From NCBI GenBank assembly GCA_028710415.1, contig JAQTUE010000024.1, positions 36,758-100,757 of the forward strand: a DNA stretch of 64,000 bases. Direction: 5' to 3'. The notes below the pieces were generated by a model. That model did not search any database. It was not told the origin of the DNA and saw only the letters and a program-made list of their open reading frames with translations. Position numbers and translations under genes: made by a program. Each line of letters opens with the position of its first letter. Position 1 is the first letter of the stretch. The stretch is from Paludibacter sp. Lineage in GTDB: Bacteria; Bacteroidota; Bacteroidia; Bacteroidales; Paludibacteraceae. Shown one piece after another: positions 16,413 through 25,255 of the stretch.

Positions 16413-16994
16413 TTATTTGATTATCGTATAAACAGGGCCATGACCGGGATACACTATTTTTGCCCCAAGACTCCTTAGTTTAAGCCATGATTTCTTTTCC
16501 TGTGAGGCTTCATCCAGAATCAGATTTTCTGCGAGTAAATCACCCGTAAATGCTTCCCCAGAATCCAGCAACAGGGTAATGCTGTCGTAGGAATGTCCGG
16601 GTGTAGCAATGACTTGTCCATCAATGTTCAGTTGTTTAAAAAATGCTGCTGATTCATCGGGTGATAAAATCAGGTTGTCCTGAGTAGTCAAAGGAGTATA
16701 TCTCCATTTGCCGGTTATCATACTTTCCATGGGGTTGATAAAAGCTGCCTGAATATCGAAAAGAATGAATTGAACTCCGGCACTCTTCAGTTCCTGTATT
16801 GCCCCGGCATGGTCGACATGGAAATGGGTGACAATTAAATAGTCTATATCCGAAATCTTAAAACCTGGTTGTCGCATTTGACGACCCAGTACATTTAGCT
16901 GGTCCGGATAACCTGAATCTATCAATAGCCGGTGTGTGCCGCTATCGAGCAGGTAAAGATTTATGGAGGGGTTCCCGACGGAAAAGATTTTCAT
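16413..16994 (-). CDS. MBL-fold metallo-hydrolase
   Basis: A 193-residue metallo-beta-lactamase-fold protein. The metal site motif THFHVDHAG has His57, His59, Asp61 and His62. Further ligands are in ATPGHS (about 131-136), FTGDLLAE and YPGHGP. This is the single-domain hydrolase type; substrates range from glyoxalase-II-like thioesters to lactones, and none can be picked here. It is slightly shorter than the usual 210-250 residues. It is transcribed alone. Confidence 0.88.
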   Translation of the reverse strand: MKIFSVGNPSINLYLLDSGTHRLLIDSGYPDQLNVLGRQMRQPGFKISDIDYLIVTHFHVDHAGAIQELKSAGVQFILFDIQAAFINPMESMITGKWRYTPLTTQDNLILSPDESAAFFKQLNIDGQVIATPGHSYDSITLLLDSGEAFTGDLLAENLILDEASQEKKSWLKLRSLGAKIVYPGHGPVYTIIK

Positions 16995-17056
16995 TGTTTT
17001 ATGTTATTCTAATTTTCACGATGACCAGAAACAAAATGATGGGTCAATTGCTGTAT

Positions 17057-17118
17057 AATACAATAGAAACCATTTAAACGCTTCATAGAGCAGTTTAAAC
17101 GGTTTCCTGTATTGTTGG
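17057..17118. terminator. Imperfect hairpin downstream of the secreted protein gene
   Basis: ACAATAGAAACCATTTAAAC is inverted, with two mismatches, as GTTTAAACGGTTTCCTGTAT around a short loop. It starts about 24 bp past the stop of 17142. There is no strong T-run, so it could be a regulatory or processing stem. Confidence 0.5.
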
Positions 17119-17141
17119 TAATATAAGATCGTAGATTTTAT

Positions 17142-18041
17142 TTATTTCATTACCTGTTTCAACTGGGCTTCAATATCCCCGGGTGTTGACATGATCTTTG
17201 TAAAAGTACCCATGGTCAGGTCGGGAAAAGAAAGTGCAATGCGGTACCTCCCGTGAAGCATCAGGGCCTTGTTGTTCGATACCAATACTTCGTAGGGCAG
17301 GAAGGCGGTATGTTTTGGCAGGCCTAAATCGATTATGGGCAGGAATTTACTTTCTCCTTTTTCTCCTGACAGGGCAAAACTATACAGGGTCAGATCTTTA
17401 CCCGGTATAGTAACTTTGGAAATCATTTTTACTCCTGCAATACCTTTTTTCAGGTTGGCGTCTATTCTGGCTACCGTAGATGCATAGGAATCCGTCTGAC
17501 CCAGTTGCACCACATCTTCAAAATAGGGCATGGCTATCATATAATGGTACTTTCGTAAATCTTTGGCAGATACTCCTTGTTTTGATCCAAACTGTTTCCC
17601 GCTAAACTCACCTGAAACTTTCATTGATTTCTCCAGTTTTTGAACCAACGCAGTGTAATTTGCCGATACTGACTCAAAATCGTTTCTGAAATAGGCATTC
17701 CCCCAATAAATTGGATTGGTATACGATACAACCGTCTTTCCATTCTCATTGGTGATAGCAACACGTAATGAAGCTGCAAAACCAGTTAAACCGCCTGTTT
17801 TCTTGATGGCAGACTCCAGGTCGGAAGAAGTTATAACCAGGACTGAACGGTTTTTATCATTGGCAGGTTGGTACTGGCCTGCAATTTTAATACCGTTTTG
17901 TTCCAGTGCCTGCACAACCTTTTCACGGGTAGCCGTCATTGATTCACTTGTTTCAAATCCAACAACATATGGTTTCAGATTTTGAGCTGTTATCCAGTTG
18001 AGAGACAATAAAAGCACTAAAAGGAATGTGGTTTTTTTCAT
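17142..18041 (-). CDS. Secreted protein, DUF302-like repeats
   Basis: A 299-residue protein with a signal peptide (MKKTTFLLVLLLSLNWITAQ). The mature part seems to contain two DUF302-like halves: about 28-150, with the recurring pattern of a VVGFETSESMTATREKVVQA helix, and about 160-290. The family has a small alpha/beta fold of unknown role, often periplasmic. There is no lipobox or catalytic motif. It is monocistronic. The assignment to DUF302 rests on pattern and not on a search; the secreted nature is well supported. Confidence 0.6.
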   Translation of the reverse strand: MKKTTFLLVLLLSLNWITAQNLKPYVVGFETSESMTATREKVVQALEQNGIKIAGQYQPANDKNRSVLVITSSDLESAIKKTGGLTGFAASLRVAITNENGKTVVSYTNPIYWGNAYFRNDFESVSANYTALVQKLEKSMKVSGEFSGKQFGSKQGVSAKDLRKYHYMIAMPYFEDVVQLGQTDSYASTVARIDANLKKGIAGVKMISKVTIPGKDLTLYSFALSGEKGESKFLPIIDLGLPKHTAFLPYEVLVSNNKALMLHGRYRIALSFPDLTMGTFTKIMSTPGDIEAQLKQVMK

Positions 18042-18604
18042 GATGTGAGTATTAAATTATTGGTTATTAATGGAAAAATATTCTGATAATGATATGAGGT
18101 TTTAAAAAGTGCCTAAAAGTACAATTATTTTTAGATAATTGACATATTACAACATAATATTTTTAGATCAGAGTTCCTGAGCAATTCATTTATAATTCAA
18201 TCAATTATACGTTTGATCCCAGGATCATACCTGAAATCATCGGTATTAACCAAATTGCCCATACAATGATACTGAATTTGTGGAAGCGTAGAATTATTTT
18301 TTTATATCGAATCGATTTAGTTGGATTTAATATGTAAATATATTCACTTTAATTTGGAATCTAGTATGAACAAAAAATATCAGTTATATATCATAATAAA
18401 AGGTTGCCGGGTAAGGCAACCTTTTATTATGATATATAACTCTTTCGTTTTTAATCACTCCAATTGAAAAAATGCAGTAATTATTCCAAATACAAGTTTT
18501 TATCTATTATAAAATAAAACTATCCAAAGTAGCTTTCACTTTCTGCAATATTGTCCAGCACCTAAACGATAAATGTTTTCAGAAGGATCATTTGAGAAGT
18601 TAAA
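18042..18604. other. Intergenic region containing a perfect 27-bp hairpin
   Basis: No gene was found. It holds the hairpin at 18382-18441. The remaining sequence is AT-rich. Confidence 0.5.
18382..18441. terminator. Perfect 27-bp-stem hairpin
   Basis: The arm AGTTATATATCATAATAAAA continuing GGTTGCC (18382-18408) is perfectly inverted at 18415-18441 with a 6-base loop. It could serve as a bidirectional terminator, but the stem is unusually long and no gene ends nearby. Confidence 0.7.
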
Positions 18605-18775
18605 TCACAAAATTGATTCGATACTTTTCAACCATATAATCTCTTCATCGGGGTTATCCTTAAGTTCTTCTATTAAAATAATCACCTTAACATCCTGTTC
18701 CTTTAAATTGACCGGATAATCTATTTTCAGATGTCCGGCATTGTCTGTTTTAGTATGAATTTCAATTGCTTTCAT
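18605..18775 (-). CDS. Small antitoxin-like protein (56 residues)
   Basis: A short frame starting at ATG 18775 encodes MKAIEIHTKTDNAGHLKIDY, then PVNLKEQDVKVIILIEELKD and NPDEEIIWLKSIESIL. The pattern (a beta-rich N-terminus with TDNAGHLKIDYP and then a VKVIILIEE strand) resembles small antitoxin-like proteins that often sit before PIN-domain toxins. No toxin frame follows it here, so it is either an orphan or the partner has been lost. It stands alone in a repeat-rich gap. The codon pattern looks genuine. Confidence 0.6.
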   Translation of the reverse strand: MKAIEIHTKTDNAGHLKIDYPVNLKEQDVKVIILIEELKDNPDEEIIWLKSIESIL

Positions 18776-18879
18776 AACCGGGTTGTTTTGAAGAGTTATT
18801 TTTTAAAATTGCTTCTAATATAATTCATTACAAAACTATTCTTAAGCATGCTCAAATAGATAAATTGAGAATATAAGTA

Positions 18880-19090
18880 ATCAGTAATAAATATTGATAT
18901 GTTTATTAAATATATAAGCTGACTATTATTGCAACTATTTAATTCCTGACCCCCCGACCCCCAAAGGGGGCGTAAGAGTGCATCTTCAGAAGTGATTTAG
19001 TATTATCAATTATTCAAATACTGCGTATTTATGCCCCCTTTGGGGGTTAGGGGGTCAAAACTCAAAATATATCATTAAATATTTTCAATT
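18880..19090. repeat. GACCCC-type palindromic element, copy 2
   Basis: Shares about 200 bp with 14683-14890. Here both arms are intact: TGACCCCCCGACCCCCAAAG on the left and CCCCCTTTGGGGGTTAGGGG on the right. Confidence 0.87.
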
Positions 19091-19227
19091 ACTTATATTA
19101 AACAATACCCAGATGATTTAGTTTGATTTTTTATTTATAATTTGTATCGTCCTAAAATTTGATTCCCCTTTTACTCTTATATTTGTAAGATTTAATTTTT
19201 AGATTGGTCTTTCCAATCTGTAATGCT

Positions 19228-19270
19228 ATAAACTATAAACTACCAACTACCGACTACCGACTACCTACTC
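19228..19270. repeat. CTACTACC-type repeat
   Basis: ACTACCAACTACCGACTACC-type words run directly into the 3' end of the ABC gene at 19272. Related tracts lie at 36207, 55844, 59669 and 59999. Confidence 0.8.
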
Positions 19271-19271
19271 A

Positions 19272-21038
19272 TCAACTCTCCCTTTTTCCTTTCATCAACA
19301 GGTTTACGGCATCCTGCATGGAGCCTGCTTTTTTAATGTCCCCTGAGTTAATAAAATAGATTTCATCGGCGTTCTCAATGGTGTTCAACCGGTGTGCAAT
19401 GATAATGCGGGTAGTGCTTGCCGGAAGCTTCTTCAGAATCTCATCAAGAAATTGCTCTGTAACAGTGTCTATATTCGCAGTTGCCTCATCCAAAATAAGC
19501 ATTTCGGGTTTGCGCAATACCGCACGGATAAAGGCAATCAATTGCTTTTGCCCCAGGCTGATGCCATCACCCGAAGATTTTAGTTCTGCGGTCAGTCCTC
19601 CATCAAAGCGTTCAAGCAAACCATCTAAACCTGATTCCGATAATACCTGTGACAAGGCATCGTTCGAAATATCCTGGTATTCAGCATTTCCATAGAGTAT
19701 ATTATCACGGATGGTGCCACTGAACAGGAAAGGTTCCTGCAGGATAAATCCAATTTTGGAAGTACGGGTATCCAGGTCCATCGAACGGATATCAACCCCA
19801 TCAAGCATGATTTTACCGGCTGTAGGGTCATACAACCGTGCCATCAGGGAAGCTGTAGTTGTTTTTCCACCACCGGTAGGGCCAACGAAAGCATATGTTT
19901 TTCCACGTTCCAGGTCAAAGCTGATATCTTTCAGAATCTCATTGCCGGGAACATACGAAAAGGAGACATTCCGGAATGACATCAGGTACGGGGATTCTTC
20001 TTTTGGGGCAGGTTCAATAATGGCCAGGTTATTGTTCAATACCAATATCTGGGAGATTCGGTCCCAACCGGCTAACGCTACCTGGAAATTAGCCCACAAG
20101 GCAGCTATCTGGCGAAGCGGATTGTAAAACTGGGCGATGTATGCCAAAAAACTGATTAATAAACCTACTGAGAATTGCCCGATTGCAATCAGGTAAATCC
20201 CAAATGCCAGTACCACCATTTGACCGATATTGGATGAGAATCCGAATACAGGGGTGAACATATTGTTTGCAATGCCTGCCTTTACTGAGTTTTGATAGTT
20301 CTCCGTATTCACCTCGTCAAAGCGTTTACGGAAATAATCCCGGCGATTAAAAGCAACAATCACTTTGAAGTTATTCAGGCTTTCCTGGATTTCAGCACTT
20401 AATATCCCGGTGCTTTTCATATTGACGGCATTCCTGTTCTTAACCCAGGGGGAAATGCTCCTGGTGAAAATCCATAACACCAATGCCGGAATCAATGCTG
20501 CCAATCCGAGTTTCAGGTTGATGGAAAGCAGGAATACACCGGCACCCACCATGGTGAAAATGCTGCTCATAAACTGTACCAACGACTGCGAAAAGAACTG
20601 GTTAATTTTGTCAGTATCGTTGTTTACCCTGGATATCAGGTCACCGGCTTTATTCAGGTTGAAAAAATCAATGGGTAGGTCCTGTAACTTGTTGAATACG
20701 ATATTCCGCAGGTTAAACAACATGCGTTGCCCGACACGCCCCATCAGCTGGGTTTGCGTGTATCCACTCACCAATGCCAGTACAAATACCCCAAACAGGA
20801 TGGTGGTATATTGAATCACACCCTCATAATGTTTGGTTACGATAAAAGTATCCACGGCATGCCCCATCAGGTAAGGGGCAACCAGGTTTAACCCTGAGTT
20901 GATGAGAATGAAAACCATGGCGATATAGAGATTCTTACGCTCTTGTCCCATAAGTGCCAGCAGTCGTTTTAACGTGCCGGTGGTACTTACTTTCTCGTTG
21001 GTTGGTATTCCTTTTTTTATGTTGAGATTATAGCTCAT
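19272..21038 (-). CDS. ABC exporter subunit (permease-ATPase), heterodimer partner A
   Basis: A 588-residue type IV ABC exporter half-transporter: a six-helix membrane domain (about 35-320) and a nucleotide-binding domain (about 345-580). Walker A is GPTGGGKTT near 380, the signature is ISLGQKQ near 494 (Leu in place of Gly), Walker B is MLILDEAT near 511 with the catalytic Glu present, and the H-loop is IIAHRLN. It pairs with the product of 21193-22944 to export lipids or drugs. It is downstream of its partner with a 154-bp gap holding a palindromic pair. The full length is normal. Confidence 0.92.
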   Translation of the reverse strand: MSYNLNIKKGIPTNEKVSTTGTLKRLLALMGQERKNLYIAMVFILINSGLNLVAPYLMGHAVDTFIVTKHYEGVIQYTTILFGVFVLALVSGYTQTQLMGRVGQRMLFNLRNIVFNKLQDLPIDFFNLNKAGDLISRVNNDTDKINQFFSQSLVQFMSSIFTMVGAGVFLLSINLKLGLAALIPALVLWIFTRSISPWVKNRNAVNMKSTGILSAEIQESLNNFKVIVAFNRRDYFRKRFDEVNTENYQNSVKAGIANNMFTPVFGFSSNIGQMVVLAFGIYLIAIGQFSVGLLISFLAYIAQFYNPLRQIAALWANFQVALAGWDRISQILVLNNNLAIIEPAPKEESPYLMSFRNVSFSYVPGNEILKDISFDLERGKTYAFVGPTGGGKTTTASLMARLYDPTAGKIMLDGVDIRSMDLDTRTSKIGFILQEPFLFSGTIRDNILYGNAEYQDISNDALSQVLSESGLDGLLERFDGGLTAELKSSGDGISLGQKQLIAFIRAVLRKPEMLILDEATANIDTVTEQFLDEILKKLPASTTRIIIAHRLNTIENADEIYFINSGDIKKAGSMQDAVNLLMKGKRES

Positions 21039-21052
21039 AATGGAAGTAAAGA

Positions 21053-21196
21053 CCCCTAACCCCTAAAGGGGAACTTGGATACTTCTGTATCCTAAGTATA
21101 AGTTATGGGTTGATTTATAATTTAATTTGTTTAGTCTAAAAAGTGTAATGGTCAGTAAACCTCTTTTCTTGTTCCCTTTTAGGGGTTAGGGGTTAT
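21053..21196. repeat. GACCCC-type palindromic pair between the two ABC genes
   Basis: GACCCCTAACCCCTAAAGGG is inverted as CCTTTTAGGGGTTAGGGGTT about 100 bp later. It has the same arm design as the elements at 14683 and 18880. It overlaps the 3' end of the upstream ABC gene by a few bases. Confidence 0.75.
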
Positions 21197-22944
21197 TCTT
21201 CATAACTACTTGTACTGCGTTGTGAATTAAATATCTGCACATATTCAGGACTGGTTTCCATCAGTGATTCATGCGTCCCTCGGGCAAGTATTTCACCTTC
21301 CTCCAGCAATATGATCTGTCCATAATGCAGGACAGATGATATCTTCTGGGTTACCGACAGTAATGTGATCCCGGGATAATTCCGGGCTACATTCCCCAGG
21401 ATCTTTTCTTCCGTTTGGTTGTCAACCCGGGCGGTAAAATCATCCAGTAACAGGATTTTAGGGTTTAATGCCAATGCTCGTGCCAGCATGATGCGTTGTT
21501 TCTGTCCACCCGAAAGGCTGGTTCCACGCTCACTGACAATTGTTTCAAGGCCTTGTGGCAAAGTGTGAATGAAATCATTCAACTCTGCGGTCTCAATGGC
21601 TTTATTCATCAATTCATCTGTAACCTGGTCATTGAAGGCTATGTTTTCACGCAGGCTCATATTGAACATGATGCTATCCTGAAATACAAAGCCTATTTGT
21701 TGCTGGAAGGTTTCCTTGTTATAATCGTTGATATTAATATCATCAAACAGGATAGCGCCATCTTTAGGTTGTATTAATCCTGTTAGCAGGTACAACAATT
21801 GGGTTTTCCCTGCTGCTGTTGGTCCGATTACCGCCGTTCGGGTGCCTGCCTCAATGGTTAATGAAACTTTTTTTAAAGCTGGTTTATCGCCATAAACCAC
21901 TGTTATATCCTTCAATTCAAGGTTTCCCTGTAGAGGGGTGCTTACGGTACCGGTATCACTCGTTTCTTTGGCATTCAATACTTCGTAGATCCTGCCATAC
22001 GAAACGGAAGCCTGAACAACGAAATTACTGATAAATCCAATCACAATGATCGGGAAGATGAGTAATACCAGGTATGAATTGAATGCTGCGAAATCACCTA
22101 ATGACATGGCGCCGTTAATTACAAAATGTCCTCCAAGAGCCAGGATGATCAGTGATGCCATGTTGCTTATAAATACCACGATCGGAATCAGGGTGGCAAA
22201 AAGCTTGAGTATGGATATCCCGAGGTTCTTGGCCTGGGTATTTGCATCCATAAATTTGTTGTATTCCAGCATTTGCGAGTTCAATACGCGCACCAGGGCT
22301 GCCCCCATAATACTTTCGCTGATTACCTTGTTGAGCCAGTCGATCACTTCACGGCTTTTCTTGAATAATACCCTTACTTTCCGGAATACCAGGTAAAAGG
22401 CAATGCTAATTAACGGGATGATAACCAGCACGGATAATGCCAGTTTCCAGTCAATAGAAAAGAGCAATATACTGGCCCCGATAATGATAAATATCGAAGA
22501 GGCTAAAGATACAATGGCCATGGATACAAACATCTTGACCGAATCAATGTCCGAAGTAAGGTTTGTCAGAAGTTTCGAAGGATTTGCCTGTTGAATAAAG
22601 GCATAACTCTGGCTGGATATCTTGTTGGCAAGTTTTGTTCGTAAATCCCTTGCCACCCGTTCGGAAGCATAGGTTTGCAATATGCCCTGTAAGAATGTAA
22701 ATACGAAAATGACTAATGCTGCTACCGAAAACTGGATGATTAACCGTTGGTATGAAAAAGTGCCTTTGGAGAAGTCATCAATACCATGTGAAATAAGCTT
22801 TGGAATTACCAGATTTACCCCGTTGCTCAATAATGCAAAAGCTATCAGACTAGCTATCATCAGCTTGTAAGGCTTCAGTACGGAGAATATATTGGGTTTG
22901 TCAGGCTTATTACCCGGCATTTGTTTAGTTGTTCTATTTGCCAT
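21193..22944 (-). CDS. ABC exporter subunit (permease-ATPase), partner B with degenerate ATP site
   Basis: A 583-residue half-transporter. The membrane domain is about 25-310. The nucleotide-binding domain has Walker A GPTAAGKTQ near 378 and a canonical LSGGQKQ signature near 478. Its Walker B ends LLLDDFT, so Asp replaces the catalytic Glu, and the H-loop His is replaced by Gln (SVTQKIS). These changes are typical of the degenerate-site subunit of heterodimeric exporters. It is upstream of 19272-21038 in the same direction. A TAACTTTG promoter lies about 150 bp upstream. Confidence 0.92.
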   Translation of the reverse strand: MANRTTKQMPGNKPDKPNIFSVLKPYKLMIASLIAFALLSNGVNLVIPKLISHGIDDFSKGTFSYQRLIIQFSVAALVIFVFTFLQGILQTYASERVARDLRTKLANKISSQSYAFIQQANPSKLLTNLTSDIDSVKMFVSMAIVSLASSIFIIIGASILLFSIDWKLALSVLVIIPLISIAFYLVFRKVRVLFKKSREVIDWLNKVISESIMGAALVRVLNSQMLEYNKFMDANTQAKNLGISILKLFATLIPIVVFISNMASLIILALGGHFVINGAMSLGDFAAFNSYLVLLIFPIIVIGFISNFVVQASVSYGRIYEVLNAKETSDTGTVSTPLQGNLELKDITVVYGDKPALKKVSLTIEAGTRTAVIGPTAAGKTQLLYLLTGLIQPKDGAILFDDININDYNKETFQQQIGFVFQDSIMFNMSLRENIAFNDQVTDELMNKAIETAELNDFIHTLPQGLETIVSERGTSLSGGQKQRIMLARALALNPKILLLDDFTARVDNQTEEKILGNVARNYPGITLLSVTQKISSVLHYGQIILLEEGEILARGTHESLMETSPEYVQIFNSQRSTSSYEE

Positions 22945-23094
22945 TTTAAATATGAGTTAACCACAACAGGCACAATAGGATACTATAGTATTTAATTTTT
23001 TATTTTACTCAATTAGTTTATTAAGAGATATAAAACGTTAATGAAATATTATTATGTCCTGCTGTATCTAGTGTGGTTTGTATTTTTTAAGCCG

Positions 23095-23102
23095 CAAAGT
23101 TA
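23095..23102 (-). promoter_or_regulatory. Promoter (-7) of the ABC exporter genes
   Basis: The minus strand reads TAACTTTG, with a TTTG about 17 bases before it. It lies about 150 bp upstream of the start at 22944. Confidence 0.65.
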
Positions 23103-23168
23103 CGAATTACAACAGCTAACAAATTATGGATAAGCCATAAATTAACAGCTTTACTTGTGAAACTTTGT

Positions 23169-23198
23169 AAAAAAACAGGTTGCCTGATGACAACCTGA
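23169..23198 (-). terminator. Terminator of the VOC/SRPBCC operon
   Basis: On the minus strand CAGGTTG pairs with CAACCTG and is followed by TTTTTTT. It lies about 40 bp beyond the stop of 23240. Confidence 0.8.
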
Positions 23199-23239
23199 TA
23201 GGAATTGAAAGATCTAATAAAGAACATTGTGTTCTTTTT

Positions 23240-23710
23240 TCAGCTATCCTGTAATTTTGATATCTCCAGTTTTTTCATTTGCATAAAAGCATTGGTCACT
23301 TTTCCTGCTTTAGCAGGATCACTCAATAATTTGGGTAACATGTCAGGTATGATCTGCCAGGATATTCCAAATTTATCTTTCAACCAACCGCATTGTCCTT
23401 CTTCACCCCCGGCTGTGAGTCTATCCCAATAATAATCTATTTCTTCCTGGTTTTTGCAAAATACCTGAAATGAAATTGATTCATTGAATTTGAATAATGG
23501 TCCTCCATTTAAAGCTGTAAATGTCTGGCCGTTAATTTTGAAAGTTGTGGTCATCACTGTGCCTTCTTTTTGTCCGTGAATTTCAAAACCTTCTTTTCCA
23601 TACCGGTTGGTACTTTCAATTTTTGAATTTTCGAATATCGAAGTATAAAAAACGGCAGCTTCTTCGGCTTGATTATCAAACCAAAGGCAAGGAGTAATCT
23701 GACTTGTCAT
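23240..23710 (-). CDS. VOC-superfamily (PhnB-like) protein
   Basis: A 156-residue vicinal-oxygen-chelate-fold protein of the PhnB/3-demethylubiquinone methyltransferase-like class: CLWFDNQAEEAAVFYTSIFE, then ALNGGPLFKFNESISFQV and CGWLKDKFGISWQIIPDML. It has the paired beta-alpha-beta-beta-beta modules. The activity of such proteins is largely unknown despite the family name. It is the last gene of a three-gene unit with an SRPBCC protein and another VOC protein (12-bp gap), followed by a terminator. Confidence 0.88.
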   Translation of the reverse strand: MTSQITPCLWFDNQAEEAAVFYTSIFENSKIESTNRYGKEGFEIHGQKEGTVMTTTFKINGQTFTALNGGPLFKFNESISFQVFCKNQEEIDYYWDRLTAGGEEGQCGWLKDKFGISWQIIPDMLPKLLSDPAKAGKVTNAFMQMKKLEISKLQDS

Positions 23711-23722
23711 AGTAGGATTGTT

Positions 23723-24154
23723 TTATTTGCTGTTATGTTCAACATGTTTTTTGAAATTATCCATGATGGCTTGCCAACCACCACGTTGCATCTCAACAGG
23801 ATTTGCATTCTCTGCTTCGAATGTTTCAACTACTTCAGTTTTGCCCTCCGCTGGAATAAAATAAACCTTCACTTTCCTGCCATCATCCATCGTGTATTCG
23901 AGAAACCCGTTGACTGTAACTTTATCGTAAACACCGGAAAAATCAAAACCTGCTGATCCATCCTTTGCTTCCATCCGGACATTGAATTTACCACCTGCGC
24001 GCACATCATTCACAGCATGGGGTGAATGCCAGTCGTCGGATGCATTGTTCCATTTCACAATATCTTCCGGTGATGTCCACATCTTCCACACCAATTCTAT
24101 GGGTGCGTGAATCAATGCCTTCACAGTAACAATTGTCTTGTCATTTGCTTCCAT
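23723..24154 (-). CDS. SRPBCC / AHSA1-type ligand-binding protein
   Basis: A 143-residue START-like protein of the activator-of-Hsp90 (AHSA1) family: VKALIHAPIELVWKMWTSPE, DIVKWNNAS, and the C-terminal helix GGWQAIMDNFKKHVE. These proteins bind hydrophobic ligands in a deep cavity; the ligand is unknown. It is the middle gene between two VOC proteins, an arrangement frequently seen in Bacteroidota and other bacteria. The gaps are 20 bp and 12 bp. Complete. Confidence 0.88.
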   Translation of the reverse strand: MEANDKTIVTVKALIHAPIELVWKMWTSPEDIVKWNNASDDWHSPHAVNDVRAGGKFNVRMEAKDGSAGFDFSGVYDKVTVNGFLEYTMDDGRKVKVYFIPAEGKTEVVETFEAENANPVEMQRGGWQAIMDNFKKHVEHNSK

Positions 24155-24174
24155 AGTGAGTGTCCTTAGTTTAA

Positions 24175-24615
24175 TTATTTTTTTTCAGAACAATTGAACA
24201 TCCATTGAACTCCAAACTTATCCTTGCACGATCCGTAATAATCACCCCAGAACATTTCCTGTAGTTCTTGTTCTACTTTTCCTCCTTCTGCAAGTGCATC
24301 GTACAGTCGTTTTGTTTCAGCCCGGGTATCGGGTTCCAGCATAATATACACATTGTTCCCGGCATTTACCTTAAATCCCATTGATTCAGGCGCATCGGTG
24401 GCCATTAATACGTGTCCGCCCGTAATAGGTAATTCAATATGCATGATCAGTTTTTTATCTTCTTCTGACAATTGGGGTGCTCCTTCAGGCGGTGGATAAT
24501 CACCAAACCGTGCTATACCCATTCCACTAAATTCACCACCAAAAATTGATTTGTAGAAATTGAAAGCTTCCTCCGTATTCCGGGAGAAGTTGAGATAAGT
24601 GCTTGTGCGTGCCAT
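24175..24615 (-). CDS. VOC-superfamily (PhnB-like) protein
   Basis: A 146-residue PhnB-type VOC protein: YLNFSRNTEEAFNFYKSIFG near the N-terminus and FWGDYYGSCKDKFGVQWMFN near the end. It is the first gene of the VOC-SRPBCC-VOC unit. It differs from the protein at 23240, so it is an old paralogue and not a recent duplicate. Function unknown. Confidence 0.88.
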   Translation of the reverse strand: MARTSTYLNFSRNTEEAFNFYKSIFGGEFSGMGIARFGDYPPPEGAPQLSEEDKKLIMHIELPITGGHVLMATDAPESMGFKVNAGNNVYIMLEPDTRAETKRLYDALAEGGKVEQELQEMFWGDYYGSCKDKFGVQWMFNCSEKK

Positions 24616-24743
24616 ACTAATAGGATTTAAATATTAATAATCTAATTTCAATAATTACTATAACAAACACATTTCATTATTGTTTGAGAAAGTCAAGGAC
24701 TATTTTATCCAACTTATTGCTCCCTGAATATGACACACTAAAA

Positions 24744-24775
24744 ATGGGAGTCTAACCCTAAAGTTTGACTCCCAT
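24744..24775 (-). terminator. Terminator of the bcp-DoxX unit
   Basis: ATGGGAGTC and GACTCCCAT are separated by 14 bases. On the minus strand TTTTTAG follows. It lies about 70 bp past the DoxX-like stop. Confidence 0.75.
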
Positions 24776-24848
24776 TCAATCCAAGGTATAGTGAAGTTTC
24801 TTTTTAAAGACTAAAATTGAACTGTACTGACAATAGATGAACCTCCAT

Positions 24849-25226
24849 TTATTTTATTTGTCTGGATTTTTCGAGTTTTGTATAATACCTATACGAGACT
24901 GCAAGAATAATAAATGCAATAATCGGACTGACAATTTCTTCTATAGTAACGCCGCTTGAAAGATGTGCGATAAAAGCAGAAATAAACATAATTGAAAAAC
25001 CAGCATAAGCATACTCTTTAATTTTTGAGGGTGTCCATGGTAAAATTAAAGCTATGGCTCCTAAAAGTTTAGCAGTTGCCAGTTCAATTCTGAAATAATC
25101 AGGAAAGCCTAACCTGGCGATACCTGTTACTGCCAAAGGACTTGTATAATAAGAATAAGCACCAAACAACATCAAGATGGATATAATGGCAGTACTTCCC
25201 CAATAAATGATTTTATCTGTATTCAT
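24849..25226 (-). CDS. DoxX-like membrane protein
   Basis: A 125-residue protein with four predicted membrane helices (about 7-27, 45-65, 72-90 and 97-115). It has DoxX-like features: the FRIELATAKLLGAIALILPW segment and a short charged C-terminus. DoxX-like proteins sit in the inner membrane and have been linked to redox or metabolite transport, with no defined role here. It is 29 bp after bcp in the same direction, so probably co-transcribed. Confidence 0.8.
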   Translation of the reverse strand: MNTDKIIYWGSTAIISILMLFGAYSYYTSPLAVTGIARLGFPDYFRIELATAKLLGAIALILPWTPSKIKEYAYAGFSIMFISAFIAHLSSGVTIEEIVSPIIAFIILAVSYRYYTKLEKSRQIK

Positions 25227-25255
25227 TCTTTGTTTTTAGCTTGTGGAATAGAGGA

